From: Blastococcus saxobsidens
GTDB lineage: Bacteria; Actinomycetota; Actinomycetes; Mycobacteriales; Geodermatophilaceae
Length of the DNA stretch: 64,000 nucleotides
Direction: 5' to 3'
Assembly: GCF_010682065.1 (NCBI RefSeq)
Contig: NZ_JAAGWG010000004.1
Location: 124,001-188,000 of the forward strand
The notes beneath the pieces are model-generated. The model was not told where the DNA came from. It was given only the letters and a program-made list of their open reading frames with translations, and did no database searches. The stretch's first letter is position 1. Each line of letters opens with the position of its first letter. This document shows positions 6,706 through 14,120 of this stretch, piece by piece. A program made the position numbers and the translations under genes.

Positions 6706-8447
6706 CAGGGACGCCGCAGCTTGTTATTGCCCGCGCTTCCGCCGATTGTGCCGCCTTCTCGACGGCGATGATCACGCGGAGCACCACCTCTCGCGACGCG
6801 TCGGGCCGTCAGCTCCTCGTGTCCTTGGCGCAGCGCCTTCACCTCAGCCTCTGGTAGCCCGAGTTCACCAACGAGAAGCACCTCATCGACCGCGCGGGCC
6901 GCCGACACGACTTGACCGCTCGCCAGGAGGCGGACCAACTGCGGCCGGAGTCTCCGTAGGGCCGTCTCGGCGGCTGCGGTTAGGGCGGGCGACGGCACGG
7001 GCAACAGGTCGGCTTCCTTGGGTTCCAGCTTGAGCATCCCGCCGCCGTAGGCGCGGCCAACCATTTCTGCGCCGAGCAGCGTCATGGAGTTCAAGGACGC
7101 CACCGGCAGCAGATCGCTGCCCAGCGCCCGGTGCTCCGGTTTCAGGTAGACGCCGTGCACCGAGTTGAGATGGTGCGCCCGGGCCTTGTTCGCGGACAGT
7201 CGCGGCGTATCGGCGTTCATGTAGGTCAGCAGCAGATCGGCCGGCTTCACCAGCGGCGTGCGCCACCACGGCTTTCGCACCCGGCACTTGTAGGCCTGAT
7301 CGACCTCTCGCGCCTCGCCCTCGTCGATGTACGCCCCCGCCGCCGCAGACGGCTCGCCAGCCGGTCGGAACAACCAGACTGCTGCGCCAGCGTCTCCGAG
7401 CTCAGTGAGCGCCGCGGTGGTGAGGCTCAGGCCTCGCAGGTGCCGCGAGCCGGGAGGCGACAACCGCAGCAGGTCTGACTTGGACAAGCCGAGCTGGGCG
7501 ACGCGCGCTGGGCTCAAGGCGAAGTACTTGTTGTTCCCCGTGACCATGCCGAGCGTGGTGTCACCCCACGTCTCCAGCAGCGCGAAGGACTCACTCGCCA
7601 GCAGCCCGGAATAGGCGCCGAGGGTCTCGCTGGTCAGCAGGCTGGCAGTCCACTTGCCGGCGGGCGGGATCGGCCGCCATAGCCTTGGCGTCGTCGTGTT
7701 CACCAGGTCATCGGCGTTCTTCGCTTGGTACAGCCGGAAGTGATCGGTGGGGCCGTTGGCGTAGCCGTCGGCCAGGAGCAGAACGACCTCCTCGAGTACC
7801 CCGGGAAAGACGCGCTCGTCGAAGGCAACGAGATCGACGTGCTCGAAGTTCTGCAGCAGGAAGGTGCGCACTCCAGCGGCATAGTTCACCGTCAAGAGCT
7901 CGGCCGGCAGGACCAAGCCGAGGCGGCCGCCCGGCTTCAAGAACTGTGCCGCATGCACGGTGAAAGCGGCCCATGACGACGCCAAGCCGGTCAAAGACAC
8001 ACCGCCGCGGAGCGCCGCCGCGCGAGACCGTGCCCGGCTCTCGCCGGAGAAGTCCTGGTAGCGGACGTAAGGCGGATTTCCGATGACCGCGTCGTACTGC
8101 TGCCCCGGCTCAACCCCGAAGAAGTCGCCGACGGTGACGGTCGCCTCCACGCCAGCCGCGGTCAGCAGCTCCCGTGCTGCTTGGGCGGAGTCCTCGTGCA
8201 GTTCGACGCCGTCGAGGTGGGGTAGCAGCGTCCGTCCGGTGCTGGCGGCCTCAAGGGCGGCCAGGCGATCGACTGCGGCGAGGAGGAATGCAGCCTCGCC
8301 ACACGAGGGCTCGAGGATCCGGTCCTCGACGGAGCGGACCGCCCAGTCAGTGATGTAGCGAGCGAGGGGTTCCGGGGTGAAGAAGGCGCCTCGAGCCTTC
8401 CTGAGGGACGCTGTATCAAGATCTGCAGAAGCCGACCGGAGCACCAC
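6705..8447 (-). CDS. N6-adenine DNA methyltransferase (type II RM)
   Basis: 580-residue methyltransferase of the Eco57I-like class. N-terminal RKARGAFFTPEPLARY is the usual pre-motif, SAM-binding motif I appears as ILEPSCGEAAFL (45-55), and catalytic motif IV is NPPY at 124-127, placing it among N6-adenine (gamma-like order) enzymes. The C-terminal half would hold the target-recognition region. It protects the element's target sites from the downstream nuclease. The last 40 residues are basic and low complexity. Start GTG 8447 is preceded by a weak ribosome-binding site; GTG 8444 is also possible. Confidence 0.88.
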   Translation of the reverse strand: MVLRSASADLDTASLRKARGAFFTPEPLARYITDWAVRSVEDRILEPSCGEAAFLLAAVDRLAALEAASTGRTLLPHLDGVELHEDSAQAARELLTAAGVEATVTVGDFFGVEPGQQYDAVIGNPPYVRYQDFSGESRARSRAAALRGGVSLTGLASSWAAFTVHAAQFLKPGGRLGLVLPAELLTVNYAAGVRTFLLQNFEHVDLVAFDERVFPGVLEEVVLLLADGYANGPTDHFRLYQAKNADDLVNTTTPRLWRPIPPAGKWTASLLTSETLGAYSGLLASESFALLETWGDTTLGMVTGNNKYFALSPARVAQLGLSKSDLLRLSPPGSRHLRGLSLTTAALTELGDAGAAVWLFRPAGEPSAAAGAYIDEGEAREVDQAYKCRVRKPWWRTPLVKPADLLLTYMNADTPRLSANKARAHHLNSVHGVYLKPEHRALGSDLLPVASLNSMTLLGAEMVGRAYGGGMLKLEPKEADLLPVPSPALTAAAETALRRLRPQLVRLLASGQVVSAARAVDEVLLVGELGLPEAEVKALRQGHEELTARRVARGGAPRDHRRREGGTIGGSAGNNKLRRP

Positions 8448-8566
8448 GGGATGCAGTCTTGCCTATGAGGCTCACAGAATCGGCGACCGGGGAAGAACGC
8501 CAAGGTCAGCGGGGTGGCGGGACAACCTCACCGGCAACACGCGCAGCGGGGGGTTGCAAACCGAAA

Positions 8567-8606
8567 CGATGGAGGCCCACGGTGCCTGAACCGTAGGCCT
8601 CCATCG
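8567..8606 (-). terminator. Hairpin terminator of the small three-gene cassette
   Basis: 11-bp arms (8567-8577 with 8596-8606) plus an inner ACGGT/ACCGT pairing. It lies about 95 bases past the stop of the 51-residue gene on the minus strand and upstream of the methyltransferase. Confidence 0.6.
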
Positions 8607-8701
8607 CGTTGCCGAGCGGCCGTTACCGAGGAGGCGGCGTGCGCCGCCGGTCCGCCGAGACCACATCTGTCGGAGTCAGCGCGTGTCGAGTTCGGACCTG
8701 A

Positions 8702-8857
8702 TTACATGTCTCGACAGTGCTTGCACTTCGGGTAGCCGTTCGTACCCGATCGACGGTTCGCCGGCGGGATCTGCTGACCGGACGGGCAGTTGCTCTGGTC
8801 GTGATAGACGTCCGGGTCCGAGGGGTTGATCGAGTAGTAGTTGCCGACCTTGGACAT
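8702..8857 (-). CDS. Conserved-looking 51-residue Cys/His small protein
   Basis: Short gene below the usual length cutoff. It begins MSKVGNYYSINPSDPDVYHD and ends with a C-x2-C pair (PKCKHCRDM) preceded by an earlier Cys in SNCPSGQQIP, so four metal-ligand candidates (Cys31, Cys46, Cys49, His48 or His20) are spread over a 50-residue fold. Ordered codons, ATG with AGGGAGG 5 bases upstream, and placement directly after a companion gene support a real gene. Small proteins of this type are found as hypotheticals in many bacteria as far as I recall. Function unknown; a zinc-binding peptide is the simplest guess. Confidence 0.7.
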   Translation of the reverse strand: MSKVGNYYSINPSDPDVYHDQSNCPSGQQIPPANRRSGTNGYPKCKHCRDM

Positions 8858-8862
8858 GAGTC

Positions 8863-8902
8863 CTCCCTACCGAGGCCCCACGGTGGTGGCCTCGGTAGGG
8901 AG
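8863..8902 (-). promoter_or_regulatory. Hairpin masking the ribosome-binding site of the 51-residue protein
   Basis: Perfect 15-bp arms (8863-8877 with 8888-8902), 10-base loop. On the minus-strand transcript the 3' arm contains both the stop codon of the preceding gene (8867-8869) and the AGGGAG ribosome-binding site of the next. Ribosomes finishing the upstream gene would open the stem, so the two would be translated in sequence. Confidence 0.55.
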
Positions 8903-9376
8903 CTTGACGGGGAACACTGACAGTTCTTGTACGAGTTCCCCGGTGAGGTCTCGGACCATCGACATCAGCCGAAGACGCGACGGGCGTCCGCGGACGGTGT
9001 AGAGATGGAGGTGCGGGAAGGTGGCGTGGCTCCTGGCGGCCGGATGCCAGTGCATCGCCACAGCTTCGCGCCGTCTGGAGTCCGGAATTCATACAGGTAG
9101 GCCGAGTGGTGACCCGCCAGCGCCCCCGGGTGACTTTGTACTTCTCCGGGTCGGTCGGAATGATCCGGTAGTGCATGGATGCAAGGAACCGGCAGCCTGC
9201 CGCGTCGCCACGCAGAACGAGGCCATCTCCGCCGTTAAGCCTCCATAGGTGCGTCTTGTCCGTCATCGCGCGACCGCCAGATGAGACGACGATCTTGCCG
9301 GAGCGAGGCAGGCCACGACTCGTTCGAGGGGGGCCAGGAACGCCTCGACCGCTTGATACGGCGAAGCTCCCGGCAC
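8867..9376 (-). pseudogene. Broken gene of unknown function, three frameshifts
   Basis: Four successive protein-like segments lie in three different frames: ASPYQAVEAFLAPLERVVACLA (start GTG 9376), then SGKIVVSSGGRAMTDKTHLW through RGRWRVTT, then SAYLYEFRTPDGAKLWR, then MHWHPAARSHATFPHLHLY through to the stop at 8867. Adding one base at each of three junctions (near 9308, 9105 and 9062) joins them into one protein of about 170 residues. The HWHP and HLHL motifs are memorable but I cannot name the family. It starts 6 bases after the upstream gene and ends 9 bases before the 51-residue gene. True decay or sequencing errors are both possible. Confidence 0.6.
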
Positions 9377-9382
9377 GAGGCG

Positions 9383-9595
9383 TCAGCGTACGAGGGGCAG
9401 CGCCATGAGCACGTCGAGCAACCCCGGATGGTCATCGGGATCGACGTCGCCGAACGTGCCCTCGTCGAAGGCGGCGAGGAACTCCTCGCCGCTCATGTCC
9501 ATCGCGGCGTGCGCGATTTGGTCAAAGGCCGCGCGGGCTTCCTCCGGGGTGAGCTCACTGACCTCGACCGACGCGCTGCTCTCTGCGATCGACAT
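9383..9595 (-). CDS. Small acidic protein of unknown function
   Basis: 70 residues, strongly acidic, beginning MSIAESSASVEVSELTPEEA and ending in a hydrophobic tail GLLDVLMALPLVR. The pattern ELTPEEARAAFDQIAHAAMDMSGEEFLAAFD reads as two short helices. ATG 9595 has GGAGGGGTG upstream; the longer reading from 9646 adds a Val/Gly/Asp-rich stretch unlike a protein. First gene of a three-gene cassette with the broken gene and the 51-residue protein. Size and charge would suit an antitoxin or adaptor, but nothing in the sequence proves that. Confidence 0.65.
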   Translation of the reverse strand: MSIAESSASVEVSELTPEEARAAFDQIAHAAMDMSGEEFLAAFDEGTFGDVDPDDHPGLLDVLMALPLVR

Positions 9596-9957
9596 CGTCA
9601 CCCCTCCTCCATCCACACCTCCATCCACAATGACGTCCACAACCACGTGCCTACAGGATGCCCCCGACGGAAACCTCGCGACGGTTCGGGGCGCCTACGC
9701 CGTCACACCTTCAGGGCATGCGGTCGTCGGCGAACGCCAGCCCACAAGAAGGGCGAAGTGCACGTCCGTAGGGCCGAAACGGACGCGCCGGTCAACTCTA
9801 GCCAGCTACCTTGGTTGCGGACTGAGCACGGCCGTGGGGCACCGTTTCGGCTGTGCCGCCGCGCCGTCTCTGAGCCCGCACTTGATTCCGGTTTACTCAT
9901 CTCCGGTCGAGACGGGCACCGGCCCACGGTGCGAAGAAGTGACTGGAGGAGTCGAGC
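9596..9957. other. Divergent spacer upstream of lsr2 and the small cassette
   Basis: About 360 bases, less GC-rich than the genes on either side, with no credible gene. It must carry the divergent promoters for the cassette (minus) and lsr2 (plus), but no clear -35/-10 pair stands out. One TGCGGACT octamer occurs at 9815. Confidence 0.45.
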
Positions 9958-10287
9958 GTGGCAACGACGACGCAGATTGTGTTCGTGGACGATTTGACCG
10001 GCGACTTGCTGCCGGACGGAGGAGAGACGGTCCACTTCGCCCTTGACGGCGCGTCGTACGAGATTGACCTCAACCAGGCAAACGCAGACGCCCTGCGCGC
10101 GGCGTTCAAGCCGTACATTCAGGCCGGCCGGAAGGTGGGCCGCCAGCCGGCCATCGGCCGCCGCGGGCGCCCGACCCGTCACCACACGGCGGCCATTCGC
10201 TCGTGGGCGCGGCAGAACGGGCATGACGTCTCCGGGCGTGGCCGTATTCCGATTGCGGTTGTGGAGGCCTACGAAGCGGCCCATTGA
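9958..10287 (+). CDS. lsr2: Lsr2 family nucleoid-associated silencer
   Basis: 109-residue Lsr2 protein. The N-terminal dimerisation domain (residues 1-60) starts [16 protein letters not shown] and includes [15 protein letters not shown]. The C-terminal DNA-binding domain ends [13 protein letters not shown], with the RGR minor-groove hook and [19 protein letters not shown] typical of Lsr2. Lsr2 binds AT-rich foreign DNA and represses it; a copy inside a mobile element may silence the element or compete with the host copy (inference). GTG 9958 has GGAGGA 7 bases upstream. Confidence 0.95.
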   Translation: MATTTQIVFVDDLTGDLLPDGGETVHFALDGASYEIDLNQANADALRAAFKPYIQAGRKVGRQPAIGRRGRPTRHHTAAIRSWARQNGHDVSGRGRIPIAVVEAYEAAH

Positions 10288-10540
10288 CGAAAATCGCGTA
10301 AGCGACCGGACTGGCCCTCGCCCAGACCAGCGAGCCGCGACGTCACACGTCCGGCGAGGCAGCTGTCCTCGAGAGTTCGACGGACGTCGGGGGGTCGCAA
10401 GCGGTTCCGCTACGTCCAAACGAGCCCGGCGAGGGGACCATCCTGGCTGCGGCGCTCCCCAGTCGTTCTGCAGCTCTGCTCCCCTGGCCCCGCGCCGTGC
10501 ACTTGTAGATCGCTGTGACCCTGGGGTCTGCCTTGCCGGC

Positions 10541-10562
10541 GGGGCCGGCCTGAGCCGGCCCC
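10541..10562 (-). terminator. Hairpin after the chemoreceptor gene
   Basis: 9-bp stem GGGGCCGGC/GCCGGCCCC with a 4-base loop, 13 bases beyond the chemoreceptor stop on the minus strand. The rest of 10288-10574 shows no gene. Confidence 0.6.
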
Positions 10563-10574
10563 ACCAGCAGGGGA

Positions 10575-12221
10575 TCAGTAGGTGAACCTCCCGACGGTGG
10601 TGCGCAGGTCGGTCGCCATCCGGGACAGCTCGTCGACCGCCGTACGGGTCTGGGTCAGCGCCTGGGTGGTCGACTCCGCCGCCGTCGAGACCCCGGTGAT
10701 GTTCTCCGCGATCTGCGTCGAGCCGCTGGCGGCCTCCTGCACCGAGCGGGACATCTCGTTGGTCGTCGCCGTCTGCTCCTCCACCGCACTGGCGATGGTG
10801 GTCTGCCGGTCGGAGATCTGCGCCACGATCGAGCTGATCTCCTCGATCGCGCTCACGGCAGCGCCGGTGTCGCCCTGGATCGCCAGCACCCGCCGCGCGA
10901 TGTCCTCGGTCGCCTTCGCCGTCTCCTGTGCCAGCTCCTTCACCTCGTTCGCGACGACGGCGAAACCCTTGCCCGCCTCACCGGCACGGGCGGCCTCGAT
11001 GGTGGCGTTCAGGGCCAGCAGGTTGGTCTGCTCGGCGATGCTCGTGATCACCTTCACGACGTTGCCGATCTCCGCCGAGGACTCACCCAGCTTGGCGACC
11101 GTGGCCGTCGTCGTCTCGGCCGCGGTCACGGCCTTGGTGGCCACGTCGCTGGCCTCGGCAGCGTTGCTGGCGATCTCCCGGATGCTGGCGTTCATCTGCT
11201 CGGCACCGGCCGCGACGGTCTGCACGTTCCGGCTGACCTCCTCCGCGGCCGACGAGACGACACCGGACTGGGCGCTGGTCTCCTCGGCACCGGCCGAGAT
11301 CTGCGCCGACGAGGCGCTGAGCTCCTCCGAGCTCGCCGCCACCGCATCGGCGGAGGACACCACCGTGGCCATCAGGTCGCGCAGCTTGGCCACGGCCTCG
11401 TCGAGGGAGGCTCCCATCCGGCCCAGCTCGTCGTGCGTGGTCAGCCCGCTGGTGGCGGTCAGGTCGCCGGCGGCCAGGGCCGTCGTCACGGACTGCACCT
11501 TGCGGACGCCCCGTGCGATGCCGCTGGCGACGAAGAGCCCGAGGCCTGCAGCGAGGGAGATGCCGACGACAAGCAGGACGATCGCGACGACCCGCTGGGC
11601 AGCGGCATCGTCCTGGGCGGCCTGCGCCGCATCCTCGGCGGCCGCCTGCTCCGCGGTGATCAGCTCGTTCAAGGTCTCCTCGACCTGGCTGCTGAGGGGA
11701 CGGGCCTCCTGCGTGTTGGCCGCGATCCATCCCTGGTAGTCGTCGGCCAGGGCGAGCGGGGCGAGGGTGGTGTTCGCCACCTGAAGGAATTGGGTGTACG
11801 TCGTCTCGGCCTCCGCGGCCAGCTCGGCGTTGGCCGGGTTGGGGCCGTCCGCCAGGTAGGCGTCGAGGGCCGACCGGAACTTCGCCTCGATGTCGGCCAG
11901 TCCGTCCTGGTTCTGCCGAGCCTGTACCGGGTCCACGGTCAGCAGGACGTCCCGAATGGCGGCGCGAGTGTCCTTCACGGCACCGCGCATCGCGGCGACG
12001 TTGCTGATCCCATGGACGTTGTGCTCCAGCATGGACTGCGTCCGGGCGGCCGCTGTCCCAAGGCTCTGAATGCCGAGAACCCCGACCGCGACAGCCACCA
12101 GGGCAGCAACGCTGACCGAGACGAGGACCTTGACCTTGACGCCGCGGTCGCCCCACCAGGCACGACGGCGGTTACCTGTGCCCGAGGCGGGGTTTTCAGG
12201 CAGACGTTCTGATTGTGACAT
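10575..12221 (-). CDS. Methyl-accepting chemotaxis protein
   Basis: 548-residue chemoreceptor. Cytoplasmic N-terminus, membrane helix 1 at about 27-50, an extracytoplasmic four-helix-bundle sensor (55-210, rich in Ala, Glu and Gln), membrane helix 2 at about 213-240, HAMP domain (240-290), then the long coiled-coil signalling domain with the hairpin tip [19 protein letters not shown]. It would report to CheA/CheW of the host; no che genes are in this window. ATG 12221 follows GGAGAT. The upstream in-frame extension is not protein-like. A chemoreceptor as element cargo is unusual; the ligand is unknown. Confidence 0.93.
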   Translation of the reverse strand: MSQSERLPENPASGTGNRRRAWWGDRGVKVKVLVSVSVAALVAVAVGVLGIQSLGTAAARTQSMLEHNVHGISNVAAMRGAVKDTRAAIRDVLLTVDPVQARQNQDGLADIEAKFRSALDAYLADGPNPANAELAAEAETTYTQFLQVANTTLAPLALADDYQGWIAANTQEARPLSSQVEETLNELITAEQAAAEDAAQAAQDDAAAQRVVAIVLLVVGISLAAGLGLFVASGIARGVRKVQSVTTALAAGDLTATSGLTTHDELGRMGASLDEAVAKLRDLMATVVSSADAVAASSEELSASSAQISAGAEETSAQSGVVSSAAEEVSRNVQTVAAGAEQMNASIREIASNAAEASDVATKAVTAAETTTATVAKLGESSAEIGNVVKVITSIAEQTNLLALNATIEAARAGEAGKGFAVVANEVKELAQETAKATEDIARRVLAIQGDTGAAVSAIEEISSIVAQISDRQTTIASAVEEQTATTNEMSRSVQEAASGSTQIAENITGVSTAAESTTQALTQTRTAVDELSRMATDLRTTVGRFTY

Positions 12222-12739
12222 CGGGCTATCTCCAGGCGCGGGCCGCAATGAGCGGGATCGAAGCGGGCACACGAGTCCACGGTTCGCTTTGCGGCCCAGT
12301 GCACTCGCGGTCGAACCCGTTTGAATATCGGGGATTCGACGTGCCGGACCATACGTCCGCCTCATGTCGGCAACGGCGCGGCCAAACACGTTTCCCGACT
12401 GCTTTACTAAGTTGTTGTCAGGAAGGTTGGTCACCATTCCTACCGTGTCGACATGGCGCCAACAACGGTCGCCGACATGAGACCAAGGACGATCGACGAG
12501 AGTACGATGAGACCACAGCGTCGCTGCTGGCCACCGCACCGCACCGCAAGGTCATCGCTCAACGAGACGGCCTCCCATGTCAAATAAGCTTGCTCGATTC
12601 GCCTGTTCCGACGGCGCAAAGCAAGCCTCTGCACTGCCCCCGCACGTGGCATCGTGGGACATTGCGGCTGCAAACGGGGGTGTACGGCGTACCGTGCTCC
12701 CGGCCGCAGTGTCCCTTTACTCGACGCGGGGGCGCTCCC
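12222..12739. other. Spacer upstream of the chemoreceptor, no gene seen
   Basis: About 520 bases with AT-richer patches (for example near 12390-12430 and 12560-12600). Open frames here lack family-like sequence. It probably contains the chemoreceptor promoter and perhaps decayed gene remnants. Confidence 0.45.
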
Positions 12740-13045
12740 ATGACAGGTGACGACAGCTGCGATGCCCGTCGACTTCTTGGGGAGGCAGCCTCGCTACTCG
12801 AGGCGGTCGGCTCGGATCGGGACCGAATACCTGCCCCGGTCGCGGAGGACTGCCGTCGGGCGGCAGACCTGCTCCGGCAAGCAGTAGGCTTGCCCGCCCC
12901 CGCGGTCATGCCCGCTGCGGACCCCGAGTCGGCCGTCCGCGAGGCCATGACCATGCTGTCCAAACTTAGCGACGCGCAGCTGTCTACTGAGCCGACGCTG
13001 ACGGCTGTGACGATCCTCTTGCGCGTCTTTGTACGCATCGGCTAG
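12740..13045 (+). CDS. Unknown helical protein
   Basis: 101 residues from ATG 12740. Mostly helix-forming (LLGEAASLLEAV, CRRAADLLRQAVG, ESAVREAMTMLSKLSDAQL) and ending LLRVFVRIG. No ribosome-binding site is obvious and no family is recognised. It lies between the chemoreceptor and degraded sequence, so it could be a remnant. Confidence 0.4.
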   Translation: MTGDDSCDARRLLGEAASLLEAVGSDRDRIPAPVAEDCRRAADLLRQAVGLPAPAVMPAADPESAVREAMTMLSKLSDAQLSTEPTLTAVTILLRVFVRIG

Positions 13046-13227
13046 CCGCATTTGCCATGGACCTGCTCGCCGGGCAACAGCTGAGCCGCTTCGCGGCGAT
13101 CCCGGGTAGCACGGTGTCGGCGAGCTAGTCTCGGCCAGCTACTGGACGGCGACCGCCGACTCGGGATAGGCCAGCCGGGCCCAGCTCCGCGCGGCGCCCA
13201 TCGCCCTGCCGCCACACAGGAGACCCC

Positions 13228-13617
13228 ATGCCGCCGACCCCCAAGAGTCTGGTCCAGCCTGACCTGACCGACCCGCTGACCGAAATGGTCCTGCGCGCGT
13301 GTACCGCCCGCGCCCGCACCCCCCGCTACCTCTCGCTCACTCTGGGCGTCGCACTGGCTGCCGTGCACCATCAGCTCGATCACCTTGTCGCCGCGGGGTT
13401 GCTGGCCGCCGAGGCCCCCTCCCGTGTCGACGGTCGGCTAGTTACTCCCTTCCGCACTATGCCGCGCGCCGCCACACGGGCCCACGACCGGAGTCGCCAA
13501 CCTGTCGATCCCACTCGAGCGTCAGCTACGAGGCGGAACCCAGATCGGCCGACCGCCTGCTCGACGCTGAGGCCGTCGTCGCGCAGCGCGACGAACGCCT
13601 CCAGCAATCACCGGTAG
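13228..13617 (+). CDS. Possible winged-helix protein, probably truncated
   Basis: ATG 13228 has AGGAG 5-6 bases upstream. The first 70 residues read like a DNA-binding winged helix (LTEMVLRACTARARTPRYLS, HHQLDHLVAAGLL). After about residue 75 the composition turns into random Arg/Ser/Thr and overlaps a transposase-like remnant on the other strand, so the original gene probably ended earlier or was interrupted. Confidence 0.35.
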   Translation: MPPTPKSLVQPDLTDPLTEMVLRACTARARTPRYLSLTLGVALAAVHHQLDHLVAAGLLAAEAPSRVDGRLVTPFRTMPRAATRAHDRSRQPVDPTRASATRRNPDRPTACSTLRPSSRSATNASSNHR

Positions 13618-13673
13618 CCGGTGTCCTTGTCGATGCCGGCGGCGCGGGCGGACGGTTTGAGACCCCGCCCCAT
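13500..13673 (-). pseudogene. Transposase-like helix-turn-helix remnant with a stop codon
   Basis: From ATG 13673 the minus strand reads MGRGLKPSARAAGIDKDTGY-R, then TGA (13608-13610) where a Trp would fit, then in the same frame LLEAFVALRDDGLSVEQAVG. This looks like the N-terminal helix-turn-helix of an IS30-type or similar transposase; the rest of the protein is absent. I am unsure of the family. Confidence 0.35.
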
Positions 13674-14120
13674 TTACCGCAGCCAGCAACCGGATGCCAG
13701 CAGCGGAATTCCGTCGCGCATGCACCGATGACCGGCTTCGAAGAAGGCGTTGCGTCGACCGATAGAACCTGGGGAGGACAATCAGACGCCCCGGGAGTCG
13801 GTCCCAGCCTCGTCCGGCTGGCCGCTCGACATCCGCGCCGACGGGTCGCAGGTGGCCGGTAGCGCGAGTCGGGGCACCCGGAGCTGATTGTCATCCGCAC
13901 CTGCAGCTCGGAAGAGGGTGCTCTGCGCTCAGTCGACAATCGTCGTATACAACCAAAGACGTAACTCTCGTGGTGTCTGTACGCCCATCGCTCCAGTTAT
14001 TCTCGGGCAAGCCCAGGCCTTCGCCAAACGACGGCACGCATGCTACCCTTGCGGGTAGTTCGGGCCCCGCTTCGCGGGGCCCATTGCCGTTTCTAGGGGT
14101 GACCTGTTGGCCATTATTGG
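13674..14120. other. Leader of the relaxase gene, candidate oriT region
   Basis: Non-coding, AT-richer at 13940-14040. Two tight hairpins stand directly before the relaxase: CTACCC-ttgc-GGGTAG (14043-14058) and GGGCCCCGC-ttc-GCGGGGCCC (14062-14082). An inverted repeat just upstream of a relaxase gene is where a transfer origin is usually found; the second could also be an attenuator or terminator. Confidence 0.4.

Noticed and set aside
8676-9266. Single 196-residue frame over the small cassette
   Set aside because: Only its first third is protein-like; better explained as part of a frameshifted gene plus a separate 51-residue gene.
14062-14082. Terminator of an upstream plus-strand gene
   Set aside because: No credible plus-strand gene ends nearby; treated instead as part of the relaxase leader.
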